A DNA stretch of 64,000 bases from JAEXNA01 sp037189585 (GCA_037189585.1 JBBCJA010000001.1:310001-374000); one strand, 5' to 3'. Counted from the first letter of the stretch, positions 1-9,183 are shown. Notes: a model not told the origin generated them from the letters alone. Numbers and translations are program-made.

Positions 1-2186
1 CGGTTGTACTTGAATGGCCCGCCCCTAATGTGGAACTCCAGGTAGTCGGGGTCCCCCGGGTATCCCTCGTCGCCGGACCAGACTTGTTTGCCGGTTTCGG
101 GGTCGCGGGGGAAGATGGCAAGCCTCGAGCCTTTGACGTAGACCGGCGCGTTGACCCCGAATTCCGCCGGGGAGTCACCCCGGCCAACGCAGTGGGTCTC
201 TCCAAAGGTGTAGCGAAAGCCGGCCTGTTCAAGGAAGTGCTCGACGCCGGGAGTGTAGGAGCATTCAGGGAGCCAGACACCCCCCGAGGGGCGACCAAAG
301 ATCTCCTCGTGGGAGCGCGCGGCGGCCAGACAGTGTCCTCGAATGGCCGCGGGCTCGGAAGTCCAAAGGGGTAGCATAGGGTGGGTGCCAACACAGGTGC
401 AGATCTCCAGGTGCCCCAGCTCTTGAAATCGTTGGAAGGCTCGCGCCAGGTCTCCCCCATAGCCCAGAAAGATATCTCGGCAACGGCGATATCGGCGTAG
501 GTGCATCAGGGCCGCTGTGTGATAGAATGGCTCCTCTCGACGGGTTCTCTCGACCTCGAGTTGAGCGAGTTTGATCAGGCGGTCCAGAAATGAGAGAACG
601 TCCGAGGCGTGCCGCTGGCTTTTCATCATCGCCGCCAACGGTGGAGAGATATCCATCGAGAGTTTGAAGTCGACCCGCTCCGAGAGCAGCGTCTCAAAGG
701 TGTCCAACAGCGGCAGGTAAGTGTCGCACACGGCTTCCGGATACCACTCCTGGGGATAGCCGATGGGACGCCAGGCATCGTTCTTGCCGAAATTCACCGG
801 GTCGGCGATGAAGGGTAAATGGGCATGAAGGTGGAGCAGTAGGTAGCCGATGGAGTAGCGGTGGGTTCCGGTGGGACCCTCGAGAGGCCGAACCGAAGGG
901 TGATCGGTAGGTTGAGCCTCCCGCTTGTGTTCGACGGGGCTGCGTCCGGCCGAAAGTCGACCGAGCTGGCAAGGGTTGGACCATTCGGTCAGGGGGCGTC
1001 GCTCGTTGTTGTCGATGACGGCCAAAAGGCGGGCGTGATAGATCAGATCGGGAGCGAGATCCAGGTAGTAGTCGTCGGTGGCTCCCGTATCCACCGGACG
1101 GGTCAGTTCCGAGATGATGCGAATCCCCTCGGGGGCTTTGATTCCGACTTGGAGGTAAGTCCGAATCCGCCCTTCCAGGGCTCCCAATTCCCGGTGCAGG
1201 TTTTCCCAGACATCGCTCCCCACGTGCCAGTAGACATAGGCTCGGCGTTCATTGACCGGCAGCATACGAGCTCTTGTCTCGCGTTGAGGTAGGGATACGG
1301 TTGTCGACTCCAGCCCGCTAGAGGGCTTCTTTTTTCCGCCCTCCCGAGGATGCAGGGAGACTCGGTAGACCCCTGCTTGAAGTTTGCTGAAGACCCAGTC
1401 GCCGTCTCCGGCCACAGGACCGTGAATCTCCTGGGCCTCCTCGTCCCGGAAAAGGGTGATGTCGAACTCTCCGGGGCCGAAAGCATTCCAGAGGGCGTGA
1501 AGCTGTAAGGTGTCGGTTTCGATAATTTCCCGGTAGAGACGAAGGCGGGGGGCTGGGCGAGCCACGGAAAATTCCTGGTTGACCAGGACCTGCAGTGGCT
1601 GCCGAGGAGCGGGCTTGGCCAGGAAGAGGCTTTTGAGAACCCGTTGGTCGGAGCGCGCGATGACCGCCAGTTCAACTTCTTCGACTCTCCCTCCCAGGGC
1701 GACGTGGTCGCGATTGGGCACGAGGATCCACTCGCTGACCAGCTCTCCCGAGCGATTCCAAAGGACTCGAAGCGCCACCGCCGCCTCTTCTTCCCAATCG
1801 AGAGTGTGGACGTGCTCGACCTCGTGGCGGATGGTCTCCCAGTCTAGGGCTGACCAGACCACCAGGTGAGAGGTGGGGGAATCCTGGTTCCACGACAGCG
1901 CGGGAGTGGTGGTCAGGGGGCTGCGGACTTCGACTTCGGGGCGGAAGTAGCGCGCTATCTCCAGTCGATAGTCACCCGGATCGAGGGCCACTTCCTTTTG
2001 GGTCAGATGCTCCACCCGGTGCTCAGCCACGACCTTTCCCTCGGAATCGAGCACCTTCAAGAGAAGCTCCTCGTCGATAGGGTTGCACTTCCCGCGCAAG
2101 CTTTCACCCCAGTGGCAGACGATGCGGTCGGCGGCGGCTTCGATGGTGATGGCGGGAGACCCGGTGGTGGCCTTGGCTTTGCTCAT
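1..2186 (-). CDS. GH57 family 1,4-alpha-glucan branching-type enzyme with N-terminal DUF4912-like region (3' end outside window)
   Basis: The reading frame starts at ATG 2186 (AAGG about 9 nt upstream) and runs off the window after about 728 codons. Residues 1-440 are beta-rich; around 315-400 the segment RRAYVYWHVGSD and following resembles DUF4912. From residue 452 a GH57 catalytic domain begins with HLHAHLPFI. It continues with GDLARAFQRFQELGHLE and ends in view with GGVWLPECSYTPG, whose Glu641 sits where GH57 enzymes place the nucleophile. GH57 branching enzymes make alpha-1,6 branches in glycogen-like glucans in the cytoplasm. The order of motifs fits branching enzymes better than GH57 amylases, but the second catalytic residue lies outside the window, so the exact activity is inferred. 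Confidence 0.85.
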   Translation of the reverse strand, partial: MSKAKATTGSPAITIEAAADRIVCHWGESLRGKCNPIDEELLLKVLDSEGKVVAEHRVEHLTQKEVALDPGDYRLEIARYFRPEVEVRSPLTTTPALSWNQDSPTSHLVVWSALDWETIRHEVEHVHTLDWEEEAAVALRVLWNRSGELVSEWILVPNRDHVALGGRVEEVELAVIARSDQRVLKSLFLAKPAPRQPLQVLVNQEFSVARPAPRLRLYREIIETDTLQLHALWNAFGPGEFDITLFRDEEAQEIHGPVAGDGDWVFSKLQAGVYRVSLHPREGGKKKPSSGLESTTVSLPQRETRARMLPVNERRAYVYWHVGSDVWENLHRELGALEGRIRTYLQVGIKAPEGIRIISELTRPVDTGATDDYYLDLAPDLIYHARLLAVIDNNERRPLTEWSNPCQLGRLSAGRSPVEHKREAQPTDHPSVRPLEGPTGTHRYSIGYLLLHLHAHLPFIADPVNFGKNDAWRPIGYPQEWYPEAVCDTYLPLLDTFETLLSERVDFKLSMDISPPLAAMMKSQRHASDVLSFLDRLIKLAQLEVERTRREEPFYHTAALMHLRRYRRCRDIFLGYGGDLARAFQRFQELGHLEICTCVGTHPMLPLWTSEPAAIRGHCLAAARSHEEIFGRPSGGVWLPECSYTPGVEHFLEQAGFRYTFGETHCVGRGDSPAEFGVNAPVYVKGSRLAIFPRDPETGKQVWSGDEGYPGDPDYLEFHIRGGPFKYN

Positions 2187-2243
2187 TATGGCGCCTTCGA
2201 ATCGCCATAAGGAATTCCTCGAGAGCCTCCGAACACTTCCTTT

Positions 2244-2408
2244 GTGGTACTCAAAAAGATTGCCGTCATTTTGGCTCTTCTGGTCCTCGGCTTACTCTAT
2301 CTCGGTTGGCTTCCGAAAGACCGAGCGCACGATTTTGTCCGTTTGGGAATCGCCCTTTTCGTGCTCGGCTTCGTTTGGAGGGTTGGGGCCTGGTTGCTCT
2401 CACCTTGA
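2244..2408 (+). CDS. small two-helix membrane protein, unknown function
   Basis: A 54-codon frame starts at GTG 2244 and stops with TGA at 2406. It reads VVLKKIAVILALLVLGLLYL, then a short polar turn (PKDRAHD), then a second hydrophobic segment (LGIALFVLGFVW). A positive N-terminus followed by two strong hydrophobic stretches fits a small inner-membrane hairpin. It is divergent from the GH57 gene and precedes the SPOR-domain gene. There is no clear ribosome site and I do not recognise a family, so it could be a chance frame. Confidence 0.45.
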   Translation: MVLKKIAVILALLVLGLLYLGWLPKDRAHDFVRLGIALFVLGFVWRVGAWLLSP

Positions 2409-2420
2409 GCGGCAGGGATT

Positions 2421-2450
2421 TTGCGGCGGAAAGAAAATATTGAATAAAAT
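2421..2450 (+). promoter_or_regulatory. candidate sigma70-type promoter for the SPOR-domain gene
   Basis: TTGCGG at 2421-2426 and TAAAAT at 2445-2450 are separated by 18 bases in an AT-rich patch of otherwise GC-rich sequence. It would leave a leader of about 50 nt before ATG 2507. The -35 match is only moderate. Confidence 0.45.
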
Positions 2451-2506
2451 TCTTGCATGGTTTGGGCCTGTTGGGCCAGGGGTACGGAAGACCGGGTGAA
2501 GATTGA

Positions 2507-3094
2507 ATGTTTAAGATGATCGAAGGGCCGACGTTGCCCTTATATGCCAGATATATCATCGCCACCGTCATGGTCATTTGGGTGTCCTTGGCCAGTGGAA
2601 GCTGGCTGGGTCGCGCTCTGATCGCTTCCGAGGTCTTCGGCGAAAAAGACGAGCAGGTCGAGTTTCGGGCCATGCCAGAACCGAGAGCACGGCCCTGGGT
2701 CAAGGTCGACCCCGAATTGGAGAAAGAGATCGAAGCCCTTCGAGAAGCCGCTGGACCTTCTTTGGTGGAGAGTTTCTCCAAGGATGTGGTGAAGCCCAAG
2801 GGGACGGCGAGCAAGAACCCTTCCGTTCTGGCCACTCCCGTCGTTGATCAAGCCGTCGCTCCCAAGGGGAAGGTTCTTCTTCAGTTCGGCTCCTTCGCCG
2901 ACCCGGCCAACGCGGACAAACTGCGCGAGCAGTTGAAATCTCAAGGTCAGAACTCGACTATCGAAAAAGTGGAGTCTGACGCCGGAGTTTTGTACCGGGT
3001 GAAAGGGCCGGCTTTCGATAACGCCGAGGAAGCCGAGAAGGTCGCGCGCGGTCTGCGAATGCGAAGCTTCCAGGTTATCGTGGTCGGAGAGTAA
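2507..3094 (+). CDS. SPOR-domain membrane protein
   Basis: 195 residues. One membrane helix (about 14-36) is followed by a charged linker with a Pro/Lys-rich stretch and a C-terminal SPOR repeat (about 121-195), recognisable from KVLLQFGSFADPANADKLRE, the central YRVKGPAF and the closing MRSFQVIVVGE. SPOR domains bind denuded peptidoglycan glycan strands and often localise proteins to the division septum. Topology predicts a short inner part and a SPOR domain outside the inner membrane. It lies 6 nt upstream of a receiver-GGDEF gene, so the two are probably co-transcribed. Family assignment is firm; the specific division role is inferred. Confidence 0.8.
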   Translation: MFKMIEGPTLPLYARYIIATVMVIWVSLASGSWLGRALIASEVFGEKDEQVEFRAMPEPRARPWVKVDPELEKEIEALREAAGPSLVESFSKDVVKPKGTASKNPSVLATPVVDQAVAPKGKVLLQFGSFADPANADKLREQLKSQGQNSTIEKVESDAGVLYRVKGPAFDNAEEAEKVARGLRMRSFQVIVVGE

Positions 3095-3100
3095 AAGGCT

Positions 3101-4078
3101 GTGTCGACCAGGGGGCCTTCACCCTCGATGCCGTCGCGAGCGGTCAAAGTCCTGGTTGTCGATGACGACCCGGTCCTCTTGAAGATGGTACAGACTTTCC
3201 TGGTCTCCTCCGACGACCCGTACGAAGTGCTTCTTGCCAACTCCGGGGAAGAGGCGCTAGAGATGGCGCGTTCGGAGATCCCCGACCTGGTTCTTCTCGA
3301 CCTGATGATGCCGGGGATGGATGGTATCGAAGTCTGTGTCAAGCTTCGCCAGAGTCGCTCCACTTATCTCATCCCGGTGATCATGTTGACCGCTTCCGCA
3401 CTGCATGACCACCGTCTGGAGGCTCTACGGACCGGAGTCGACGACTACCTCTCCAAACCGTTCGATCCAGAGGAGCTCGAGGTGCGGATTCAGAGCCTGA
3501 TCCGTCGCATCCGGCTCTCTCGCGCTTCTAATCCGTTAACCGGGCTGCCTGGTAATTTGGCCATTGAGCACGAGCTGAACCAGCGTTTGGCTCGCAACGA
3601 AAGGCTGGCTTGTTGTTACCTGGATATCGATAATTTCAAAGCTTTCAATGACTATTACGGTTTTGAGAAGGGTGACGAGTGCATTCGCCTGGTTGCCGAA
3701 GTCTTGATCGAGGCCGTTGAGGAGGCGGGTGAGGCGGCTGACTTTCTAGGCCACATCGGAGGCGACGATTTCATCTTGATCACCGAGATCGAGCGGGTGG
3801 AGAGCCTGTTAGACCTGGTCGTCGCCAAGTTTGACCGAGAGGCTCGGCTTCTTTACGCTCCCGAGGACCGTGAGCGCGGTTGGATCGAGATCCTCAATCG
3901 CCAAAAAGAATCGACTCGCTATCCCATCACCACGCTTTCCATCGGTGTCTCCACCAACGAGCGTCGGGAACTTCGCAACGCCCTGGAGGTCTCCGAGATC
4001 GCGACCGAACTCAAGAAGGCCGCCAAAAACGTGGCGCCTGACCGCAGTCACTACATCATCGACCGGCGGAGTTCGTAG
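3101..4078 (+). CDS. response regulator with receiver and GGDEF-like (GGDDF) domain
   Basis: 325 residues from GTG 3101; ATG 3128 is an equally possible start. The receiver domain (about 16-135) has the acidic triad DDD at 21-23, phosphoacceptor Asp67 (LLDLMMPGMDG) and Lys119 (LSKPFD). The output domain (about 145-320) is a nucleotidyl cyclase fold with LTGLPGN, YLDIDNFKAFND and HIGGDDF at 218-224, where the usual GGDEF glutamate is Asp. GGDEF proteins make cyclic di-GMP. The Glu-to-Asp change may weaken or alter activity, so catalysis is uncertain. No cognate histidine kinase is adjacent. It probably belongs to the same operon as the SPOR gene. Confidence 0.85.
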   Translation: MSTRGPSPSMPSRAVKVLVVDDDPVLLKMVQTFLVSSDDPYEVLLANSGEEALEMARSEIPDLVLLDLMMPGMDGIEVCVKLRQSRSTYLIPVIMLTASALHDHRLEALRTGVDDYLSKPFDPEELEVRIQSLIRRIRLSRASNPLTGLPGNLAIEHELNQRLARNERLACCYLDIDNFKAFNDYYGFEKGDECIRLVAEVLIEAVEEAGEAADFLGHIGGDDFILITEIERVESLLDLVVAKFDREARLLYAPEDRERGWIEILNRQKESTRYPITTLSIGVSTNERRELRNALEVSEIATELKKAAKNVAPDRSHYIIDRRSS

Positions 4079-4117
4079 GCGCCAGTCGAGTCGCCCGGAT
4101 CTATTTGTGAGTTTTTT

Positions 4118-5053
4118 TTGAAGAGCTTGGAGGATATCTCCCGTCAACAATGGCCACTGCTGGAGGATGGAGCGGTAGCGCTCGGTTTCTTCGATGGCTG
4201 CCATTTGGGTCATCAGGAGATTCTCCGCCAATGTTTGGATCTTGGCGGAAACTCGAGTGGAGTACTCACCTTTCCCGAGCACCCTGGTAAGGCTATCCCG
4301 GGACGCCAGCCTCCACCACTTCTGACCACCAGCGCCGAGCGGATCGCGCTTTTGGAGACGTTGGGGTTGTGGGTTTTTCTACGTGGCTTCGATCGCGAGT
4401 TTTCGACTTGGAGCTGTGAGCGCTTCGTCGAGGAGATCTTGCACCGATGTCTGGGCGTCGCGCACGTGGTGGTGGGTCACGACTATCGTTTCGGCCACCG
4501 GGCCGCTGGCGACGTGGAACGATTGCGTCGGCTGGGGGAAGAGCTGGGCTTTGAGACCACCGTGATACCGGCGGTTTCGACCACCACGGGGGAATCGCTC
4601 GTCATCTCTTCGACCAAGATTCGCCAAGCCGTGGCTGAGGGCGAGCTGGAGCTCGCTGCGGGTCTTTTGGGCCGACCCTATAGTATCCAAGCCGAGGTCC
4701 GACCTGGTCAGCGGCGAGGGCGAACGATAGGTTTTCCGACCGCCAACCTCGGCTTCCCCTCGGAAAAAGTTCAGCCGCCTCACGGAGTTCTCGCTGTCAT
4801 GGTGACGCTGCCGTCCGGCGAGCGTCGGCCCGGAGTGGCCAACTTCGGGCTGCGTCCCACGGTCGAGACTGAGACCACTGATCCCCGCTTGGAGGTTCAC
4901 CTCTTTGATTTCTCGGCCGATCTGTACGGGCAGACTCTCCAGGTCGATCTCTTATCTCACTTGCGCCCGGAGCAAAAGTTCGACTCTTTCGAGGAGCTGC
5001 GCCTGCAGATCCAGCGTGACGCCGAGACGGCCCGAGCGCTCTTGAGAGGTTAG
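4118..5053 (+). CDS. ribF: bifunctional riboflavin kinase / FAD synthetase
   Basis: 311 residues, normal length for RibF. The N-terminal FMN adenylyltransferase domain carries FFDGCHLGHQ (about 24-33) and ISSTKIR (about 164-170). The C-terminal flavokinase domain carries GRTIGFPTANLGFP and GVANFGLRPT. The enzyme converts riboflavin to FMN and then FAD in the cytoplasm. The chosen start is TTG 4118 directly after a run of eight T; no ATG lies nearby and the N-terminal alignment fits this start. No good Shine-Dalgarno sequence is visible, so translation may be weak. It is followed 29 nt later by gcvT. Confidence 0.93.
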   Translation: MKSLEDISRQQWPLLEDGAVALGFFDGCHLGHQEILRQCLDLGGNSSGVLTFPEHPGKAIPGRQPPPLLTTSAERIALLETLGLWVFLRGFDREFSTWSCERFVEEILHRCLGVAHVVVGHDYRFGHRAAGDVERLRRLGEELGFETTVIPAVSTTTGESLVISSTKIRQAVAEGELELAAGLLGRPYSIQAEVRPGQRRGRTIGFPTANLGFPSEKVQPPHGVLAVMVTLPSGERRPGVANFGLRPTVETETTDPRLEVHLFDFSADLYGQTLQVDLLSHLRPEQKFDSFEELRLQIQRDAETARALLRG

Positions 5054-5082
5054 TCTGGCTCTGGTGGTGGTAAGAGGCCGCT

Positions 5083-6189
5083 ATGACTGCCACACTTTTG
5101 AACACCCCTCTTTCCGAAGCTCACAAAGAACTGGGAGCTCGTATGACCGAGTTCGCCGGTTGGAACATGCCCATCCAGTACGCCGGCCTGATGGAAGAGC
5201 ATGAGACGGTGCGCGAATACGCCGGTTTGTTCGACTTGACCCACATGGCCGAGATCGAGGTACGCGGTGCCGACCGGGAGCATTTCGTTCAGGAGATGAC
5301 CACCAACGACTGCTCACGCCTGGAGGTTGGGCAAGCGCTCTACAGCTGCCTGTGCGACCTGGAGGGTGGGATCATCGACGACCTGCTGGTCTATCGTTGG
5401 GAAGATTCGTTCATGCTCGTCGCCAACGCCAGTAATCGGAGCAAAGTCTGGGCATGGCTTGAGAAGCATGCCGAGGGGCGCGAGGTCGAACTCGATGACC
5501 AGACTCAAAAGACAGCTCTGATCGCCCTGCAAGGACCCAGGGCCGAGGCGGTCCTGGCCCCCCATGTCGGCGATCTGGACCTGAGCTCGATCGACTTCTA
5601 TTCCGCAGTTCGAGGTACGGTCCTGGGCGCTCCCGGCGTGATTTCGCGAACCGGATACACGGGGGAAGACGGTTTCGAGCTCTATGTCGGTGCCGATGAA
5701 GCGGTTAAGGTTTGGAAAGGTCTTCTAGCCGCCGACCCCAAGCTCAAGCCGATCGGTCTGGGAGCGCGCGATACCCTGCGCCTGGAGTCGGGGTTCGCTC
5801 TCTACGGAAACGAGCTCAATCAAGGGCGCACTCCCTACGACGTCTCCCTGGGCTGGGTGACTAAAACCGAGACAGATCCCGCTCCAGTATCCGCTCCCGC
5901 CTTGCGGGCCGCTAAGGAGAAGGCCACGACATGTCTGGTAGGCCTCGAGATGGAAGGTCGAAACGTTCCTCGCTCCGGCTATTCTATTCATTTTCAGGGG
6001 CGTCAGATCGGGGAGGTGACCAGCGGCACTTTCAGTCCCACGCTCAAAAAAGGGGTGGCTTTGGGTATCGTGGAAAGGGCGGCGCGCGCCGTGGGAACCG
6101 AGGTCGAGATCCTTGTCCGGGATAAGGCCCAGCCGGCCAAAGTGGTCGCACTTCCCTTCGTTCGCGGCAGCGTTAAGCGCCATTCCTAG
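5083..6189 (+). CDS. gcvT: glycine cleavage system aminomethyltransferase (T protein)
   Basis: 368 residues, the family's usual length. The protein begins LLNTPLSEAHKELGARMTEF and carries the GcvT features AGWNMPIQY, LFDLTHMAEIEVRG, GYTGEDGFELY and GLGARDTLRLESG, with the C-terminal GcvT barrel around EVTSGTFSPTLKKGVALG. It transfers the aminomethyl carbon from lipoylated H protein to tetrahydrofolate, releasing ammonia. ATG 5083 has AAGAGG five bases upstream. It is directly followed by gcvH; no P or L protein gene occurs in the window. Confidence 0.96.
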   Translation: MTATLLNTPLSEAHKELGARMTEFAGWNMPIQYAGLMEEHETVREYAGLFDLTHMAEIEVRGADREHFVQEMTTNDCSRLEVGQALYSCLCDLEGGIIDDLLVYRWEDSFMLVANASNRSKVWAWLEKHAEGREVELDDQTQKTALIALQGPRAEAVLAPHVGDLDLSSIDFYSAVRGTVLGAPGVISRTGYTGEDGFELYVGADEAVKVWKGLLAADPKLKPIGLGARDTLRLESGFALYGNELNQGRTPYDVSLGWVTKTETDPAPVSAPALRAAKEKATTCLVGLEMEGRNVPRSGYSIHFQGRQIGEVTSGTFSPTLKKGVALGIVERAARAVGTEVEILVRDKAQPAKVVALPFVRGSVKRHS

Positions 6190-6205
6190 AGAGGATAACG
6201 AATTT

Positions 6206-6604
6206 ATGATTGTAGCTGAACTCAAGTATAGTGCGGAGCACGAATGGGTCCGTGTGGACGGAAATCGTGCCACCATCGGTATCACCCATCATGCCCAGGA
6301 CCAACTAGGGGACATCGTCTTCTGCGACCTACCGGAGGTCGGCCGAGAATTGAGCAAAGGTGAGACTTTCGGTGTGGTCGAGTCGGTCAAAACCGTTTCC
6401 GACCTTTTCGCGCCGGTGAGCGGGACAGTGGTCGAGGTCAATTCCGTGCTACAAGAAAGCGATCCCGCTTTCAAGCCGGAGACCATCAACGGCTCTCCCT
6501 ATCAAGACGGCTGGATGATCGTCGTGGAGCTCTCGACTCCTGAAGAACTCGCGGAATTGATGGATTCCGGCGCCTACGAGACCTTTGTCGCCGAAGAGGG
6601 CTAG
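6206..6604 (+). CDS. gcvH: glycine cleavage system H protein
   Basis: 132 residues from ATG 6206, which has GAGAGGA 10 bases upstream; a longer in-frame extension to 6113 would overlap gcvT and is not supported. The lipoyl domain is complete: HEWVRVDG, the hairpin ESVKTVSD with lipoyl acceptor Lys62, and SPYQDGWMIVVE near the C-terminus. It shuttles the aminomethyl group between the P, T and L proteins. It lies 16 nt after gcvT and was probably co-translated with it. Confidence 0.96.
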   Translation: MIVAELKYSAEHEWVRVDGNRATIGITHHAQDQLGDIVFCDLPEVGRELSKGETFGVVESVKTVSDLFAPVSGTVVEVNSVLQESDPAFKPETINGSPYQDGWMIVVELSTPEELAELMDSGAYETFVAEEG

Positions 6605-6611
6605 TCTGGCG

Positions 6612-7532
6612 TTGAAGACCGCGGATCTGTTCAGTCGAGTGGCCGAACTTTTGCGACGGGAAGAGGGGTCGATTTCGGTCCGAGTTTCCAACCGCTGCTT
6701 CGCGGAGCTTCCCAGCTACCAGCGCCAGCAGATCGCGCGCGAGGAATCGCGCGGGACTGTTGGTCGCCTGTTGGATCATGTCGTGGCGCGCCTGGAACGC
6801 GAGCCGGGCGAACTGGTACCGGTCGGGCAGGCCACTCGAGAGATGCACGACGAACTGGTGCGCCTAGAGCAGGGGATCGCGGCGCGGCGGGTCGAGGTCT
6901 CTATCGATTTCGAGGACCTGCTCCGTGGCATCTCATTTATGCGACAAGAGGTGTGGGCTCTTCTGCAGGCCGAGGTTTCCGTCGACAGCGACAGTTTTTG
7001 GAAGCTCGAGGCGGTGATCAATGATGTCTTCGAACAGTTCGTGATCGGCCTATCGAGTTCGTACTTCACCTCGGCTTCCGAGCAGATAGCTCATCAGCAG
7101 TCATCGCTTGCCAAATGGGAAGAGGTCGTTCGCTCGGCCTCTCAGATCCGTCTCAAAATCCCCTGTCGGGAGGAGTTTGCCGCCACTGTTCGACTGCAAG
7201 CCGAAGCGATTGCTCGACGTGTGAGCTTCTCCGACGAGGAGCTCTACGATATCATCACGGCGGTTGGAGAGGTGTGCGACAACGCTATCGAGCACGGGAG
7301 GTCCGAGCTTGGCGTGGAGGTCGATTATTCCATGACGGCGTCGGAGTTTCGAGTGGAGGTCAAAGACCACGGGCCGGGCTTTGACCCCGCGGGACGGGGA
7401 GAGCACCCCCCGGATGTTTTCGCTGAGAGCGGTCGTGGCATTTTCTTAATGAAAAACCTGATGGACCACCTGGAGATCGACGCGGCTCCGGGACGTGGCA
7501 CCAGAATTGTCATGACAAAGCTCCGGCGCTAG
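6612..7532 (+). CDS. RsbW-type anti-sigma/serine kinase ATPase domain protein
   Basis: About 306 residues from TTG 6612; GAAGAGG at 6592-6598 supports a start at CTG 6606 or TTG 6612, although the frame is open to TTG 6585. The first 170 residues are helical and not recognised. The last 125 form a GHKL ATPase of the HATPase_c_2 type, with N-box EVCDNAIEHG, G1 box DHGPGFDP and G2 box GRGIFLMKNLMD. Such proteins usually phosphorylate STAS-domain antagonists or bind sigma factors; no STAS partner is adjacent. It nearly abuts gcvH and its 3' end overlaps the convergent histidine kinase by 23 bp. Confidence 0.8.
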   Translation: MKTADLFSRVAELLRREEGSISVRVSNRCFAELPSYQRQQIAREESRGTVGRLLDHVVARLEREPGELVPVGQATREMHDELVRLEQGIAARRVEVSIDFEDLLRGISFMRQEVWALLQAEVSVDSDSFWKLEAVINDVFEQFVIGLSSSYFTSASEQIAHQQSSLAKWEEVVRSASQIRLKIPCREEFAATVRLQAEAIARRVSFSDEELYDIITAVGEVCDNAIEHGRSELGVEVDYSMTASEFRVEVKDHGPGFDPAGRGEHPPDVFAESGRGIFLMKNLMDHLEIDAAPGRGTRIVMTKLRR

Positions 7533-9183
7533 CACTTTCAGCTTCCAGCGGGATCTCCACCCTCAGGCGGCACCCACGACCGGGAGAGGCATCGATCTCC
7601 ATTCGGCCGTGAAGCAAGCTCACGCGCTCGGTCATTCCTAGAAGCCCCATGGAGGCTTTCTTGGCTGTCGCGGGCGGATCGTAGCCGCGACCATCGTCTT
7701 CGATGTGAAGCTCGAGCCGGTCGCGAAAAGGTCGCGTGATTCCCAAGCGGACTTTGGTCGCTTGGGAATGGCGACAGATATTGGTCAGGGCTTCCTGGCA
7801 GATTCGGTAGAGATGAAGATGCAGGTCTTTGTCCCCTGGCACCTCTCGCGGGACCTGAAAGTCATGCACGAAGCCAGCTCGACGCGCCGCGTCGTTGACT
7901 AGCGCGAGCAGTGCGGCGGACAGTCCCAGATCGTCGAGGATCTGTGGTCGAAGTTGACTGGCTAGGCGGCGAACGGTAGACAGGGTGATGGAAAGGATCC
8001 CCTCCACCGCTTCTAGCTTTTCTTTGGCCAGAGTGGGAAGGTTTTCGACTTTTTCCAACGCCCCGATCTCCAGGCGGAGCGCCGTTAGAGTTCCGCCTAG
8101 CTCGTCGTGTAGCTCGCGAGAGATTCGCCGCCGCTCTTCTTCTTGCGCCTGGTCGATGCGGTTGGAGAGGACACGGATGTGTTTCTGAGAGGCGAGCAGG
8201 TTCTCTTCCGCGCGCACCCTTTGAGTGATATCGACGGCGTAGATCACGGCCTGAACGTCGTCGCCCACCAGAATGGGAACGGCCTGGAAGGCATACCAGA
8301 TCGTCTCCCCCGTGCGAGGATCGTGGACGGGGACTTCTCCCGACAAAGTCTGACGATCGCGCATGACTTGATCGCGAAAGTGAGCCAGAGTCATGTGTGA
8401 ATCGTCGCGCACTAGTTCGAAGATGTCTTTCCCCTGAACTTCCTCGGCCGTGAAGCTCCCCATCTTTCGACTAGAGAACTGAACCCGGCCATGGCGATCG
8501 AGCCGGACCACGACACCTGGGAAATGGTTCACCAAGGATTGCCAATTCGCGTCCACCGACGAAGAGAGATAAGGCTTGCTCTGGAAGCGAACGAGCCAGC
8601 CCCCTCGGAAGGGCTGGCTCGAAACATCCTGAGCTAGAGCGGCGTTCGGGTCGACCGGAACCAATATCTCGCGCTTGAGACCGGGTGCTGGGCCGAGCAG
8701 TTCTTCCAGGCCCAGCAGCGGCTCCAGCGGGCGCCCCAGTAAAGGGCCGTCAGCCAGGTATCTGAGCAGGCCGTCGGCAGCTCCGGTATGGGCCGCGATT
8801 CGGCCGGCGGGATCGCAGAAGACCAGAGAAGAGTATTGCAGCTCCGAAGCCAGAAGATTGAGAAGCTCGCCAGGGTCCACAGCTTGGAGAACCACCACTC
8901 CCGGGAAGTCGCGTTCGTTTCGGGCTCGATACCAAAGAGCGTCCAGCCCCAGATGTATAGCGATCTCCGAACTGATGGTCAGGTCGTGGTCGAGCTCGCA
9001 TTCACCATGGGCGAGACGATGGAGGAATTGAGACGTCTCCCCCTCCATGACACCGCCGGGACTGTAGAAAGCCAACTCTTTCTGTCCGGAAAATTCGAGC
9101 AAACGCGCCAAGTGGAGAAGGCGCGCTCCGGAATGGACCGCGGTATGGCGAAGCGGACGAGAAGACGGCTTTGGAACCGGCAC
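7510..9183 (-). CDS. PAS-domain sensor histidine kinase of the HisKA_3 (NarL/DegS) type
   Basis: 557 residues, no clear membrane segment. Residues 1-200 are of unclear fold. A PAS domain spans about 212-330 and ends with VIYAVDITQRVRAEENL. The HisKA_3 dimerisation helix has RRRISRELHDELGGTL with His359. The ATPase domain carries ICQEALTNICRHSQA, HIEDDGRGYDP and GLLGMTERV. This class usually signals to LuxR/NarL-type response regulators, but none is nearby, so it is an orphan kinase. The protein is probably cytoplasmic. Its start region is divergent from and close to the GNAT gene. Confidence 0.88.
   Translation of the reverse strand: MPVPKPSSRPLRHTAVHSGARLLHLARLLEFSGQKELAFYSPGGVMEGETSQFLHRLAHGECELDHDLTISSEIAIHLGLDALWYRARNERDFPGVVVLQAVDPGELLNLLASELQYSSLVFCDPAGRIAAHTGAADGLLRYLADGPLLGRPLEPLLGLEELLGPAPGLKREILVPVDPNAALAQDVSSQPFRGGWLVRFQSKPYLSSSVDANWQSLVNHFPGVVVRLDRHGRVQFSSRKMGSFTAEEVQGKDIFELVRDDSHMTLAHFRDQVMRDRQTLSGEVPVHDPRTGETIWYAFQAVPILVGDDVQAVIYAVDITQRVRAEENLLASQKHIRVLSNRIDQAQEEERRRISRELHDELGGTLTALRLEIGALEKVENLPTLAKEKLEAVEGILSITLSTVRRLASQLRPQILDDLGLSAALLALVNDAARRAGFVHDFQVPREVPGDKDLHLHLYRICQEALTNICRHSQATKVRLGITRPFRDRLELHIEDDGRGYDPPATAKKASMGLLGMTERVSLLHGRMEIDASPGRGCRLRVEIPLEAESASAGALS

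Noticed and set aside
861..1292. plus-strand frames in the first 2.2 kb
   Set aside because: They are antisense to the GH57 gene, which has complete catalytic motifs.
4111..4120. T-run before ribF as a terminator
   Set aside because: There is no stem in front of the eight T bases, and ribF starts directly after them in a tight operon.
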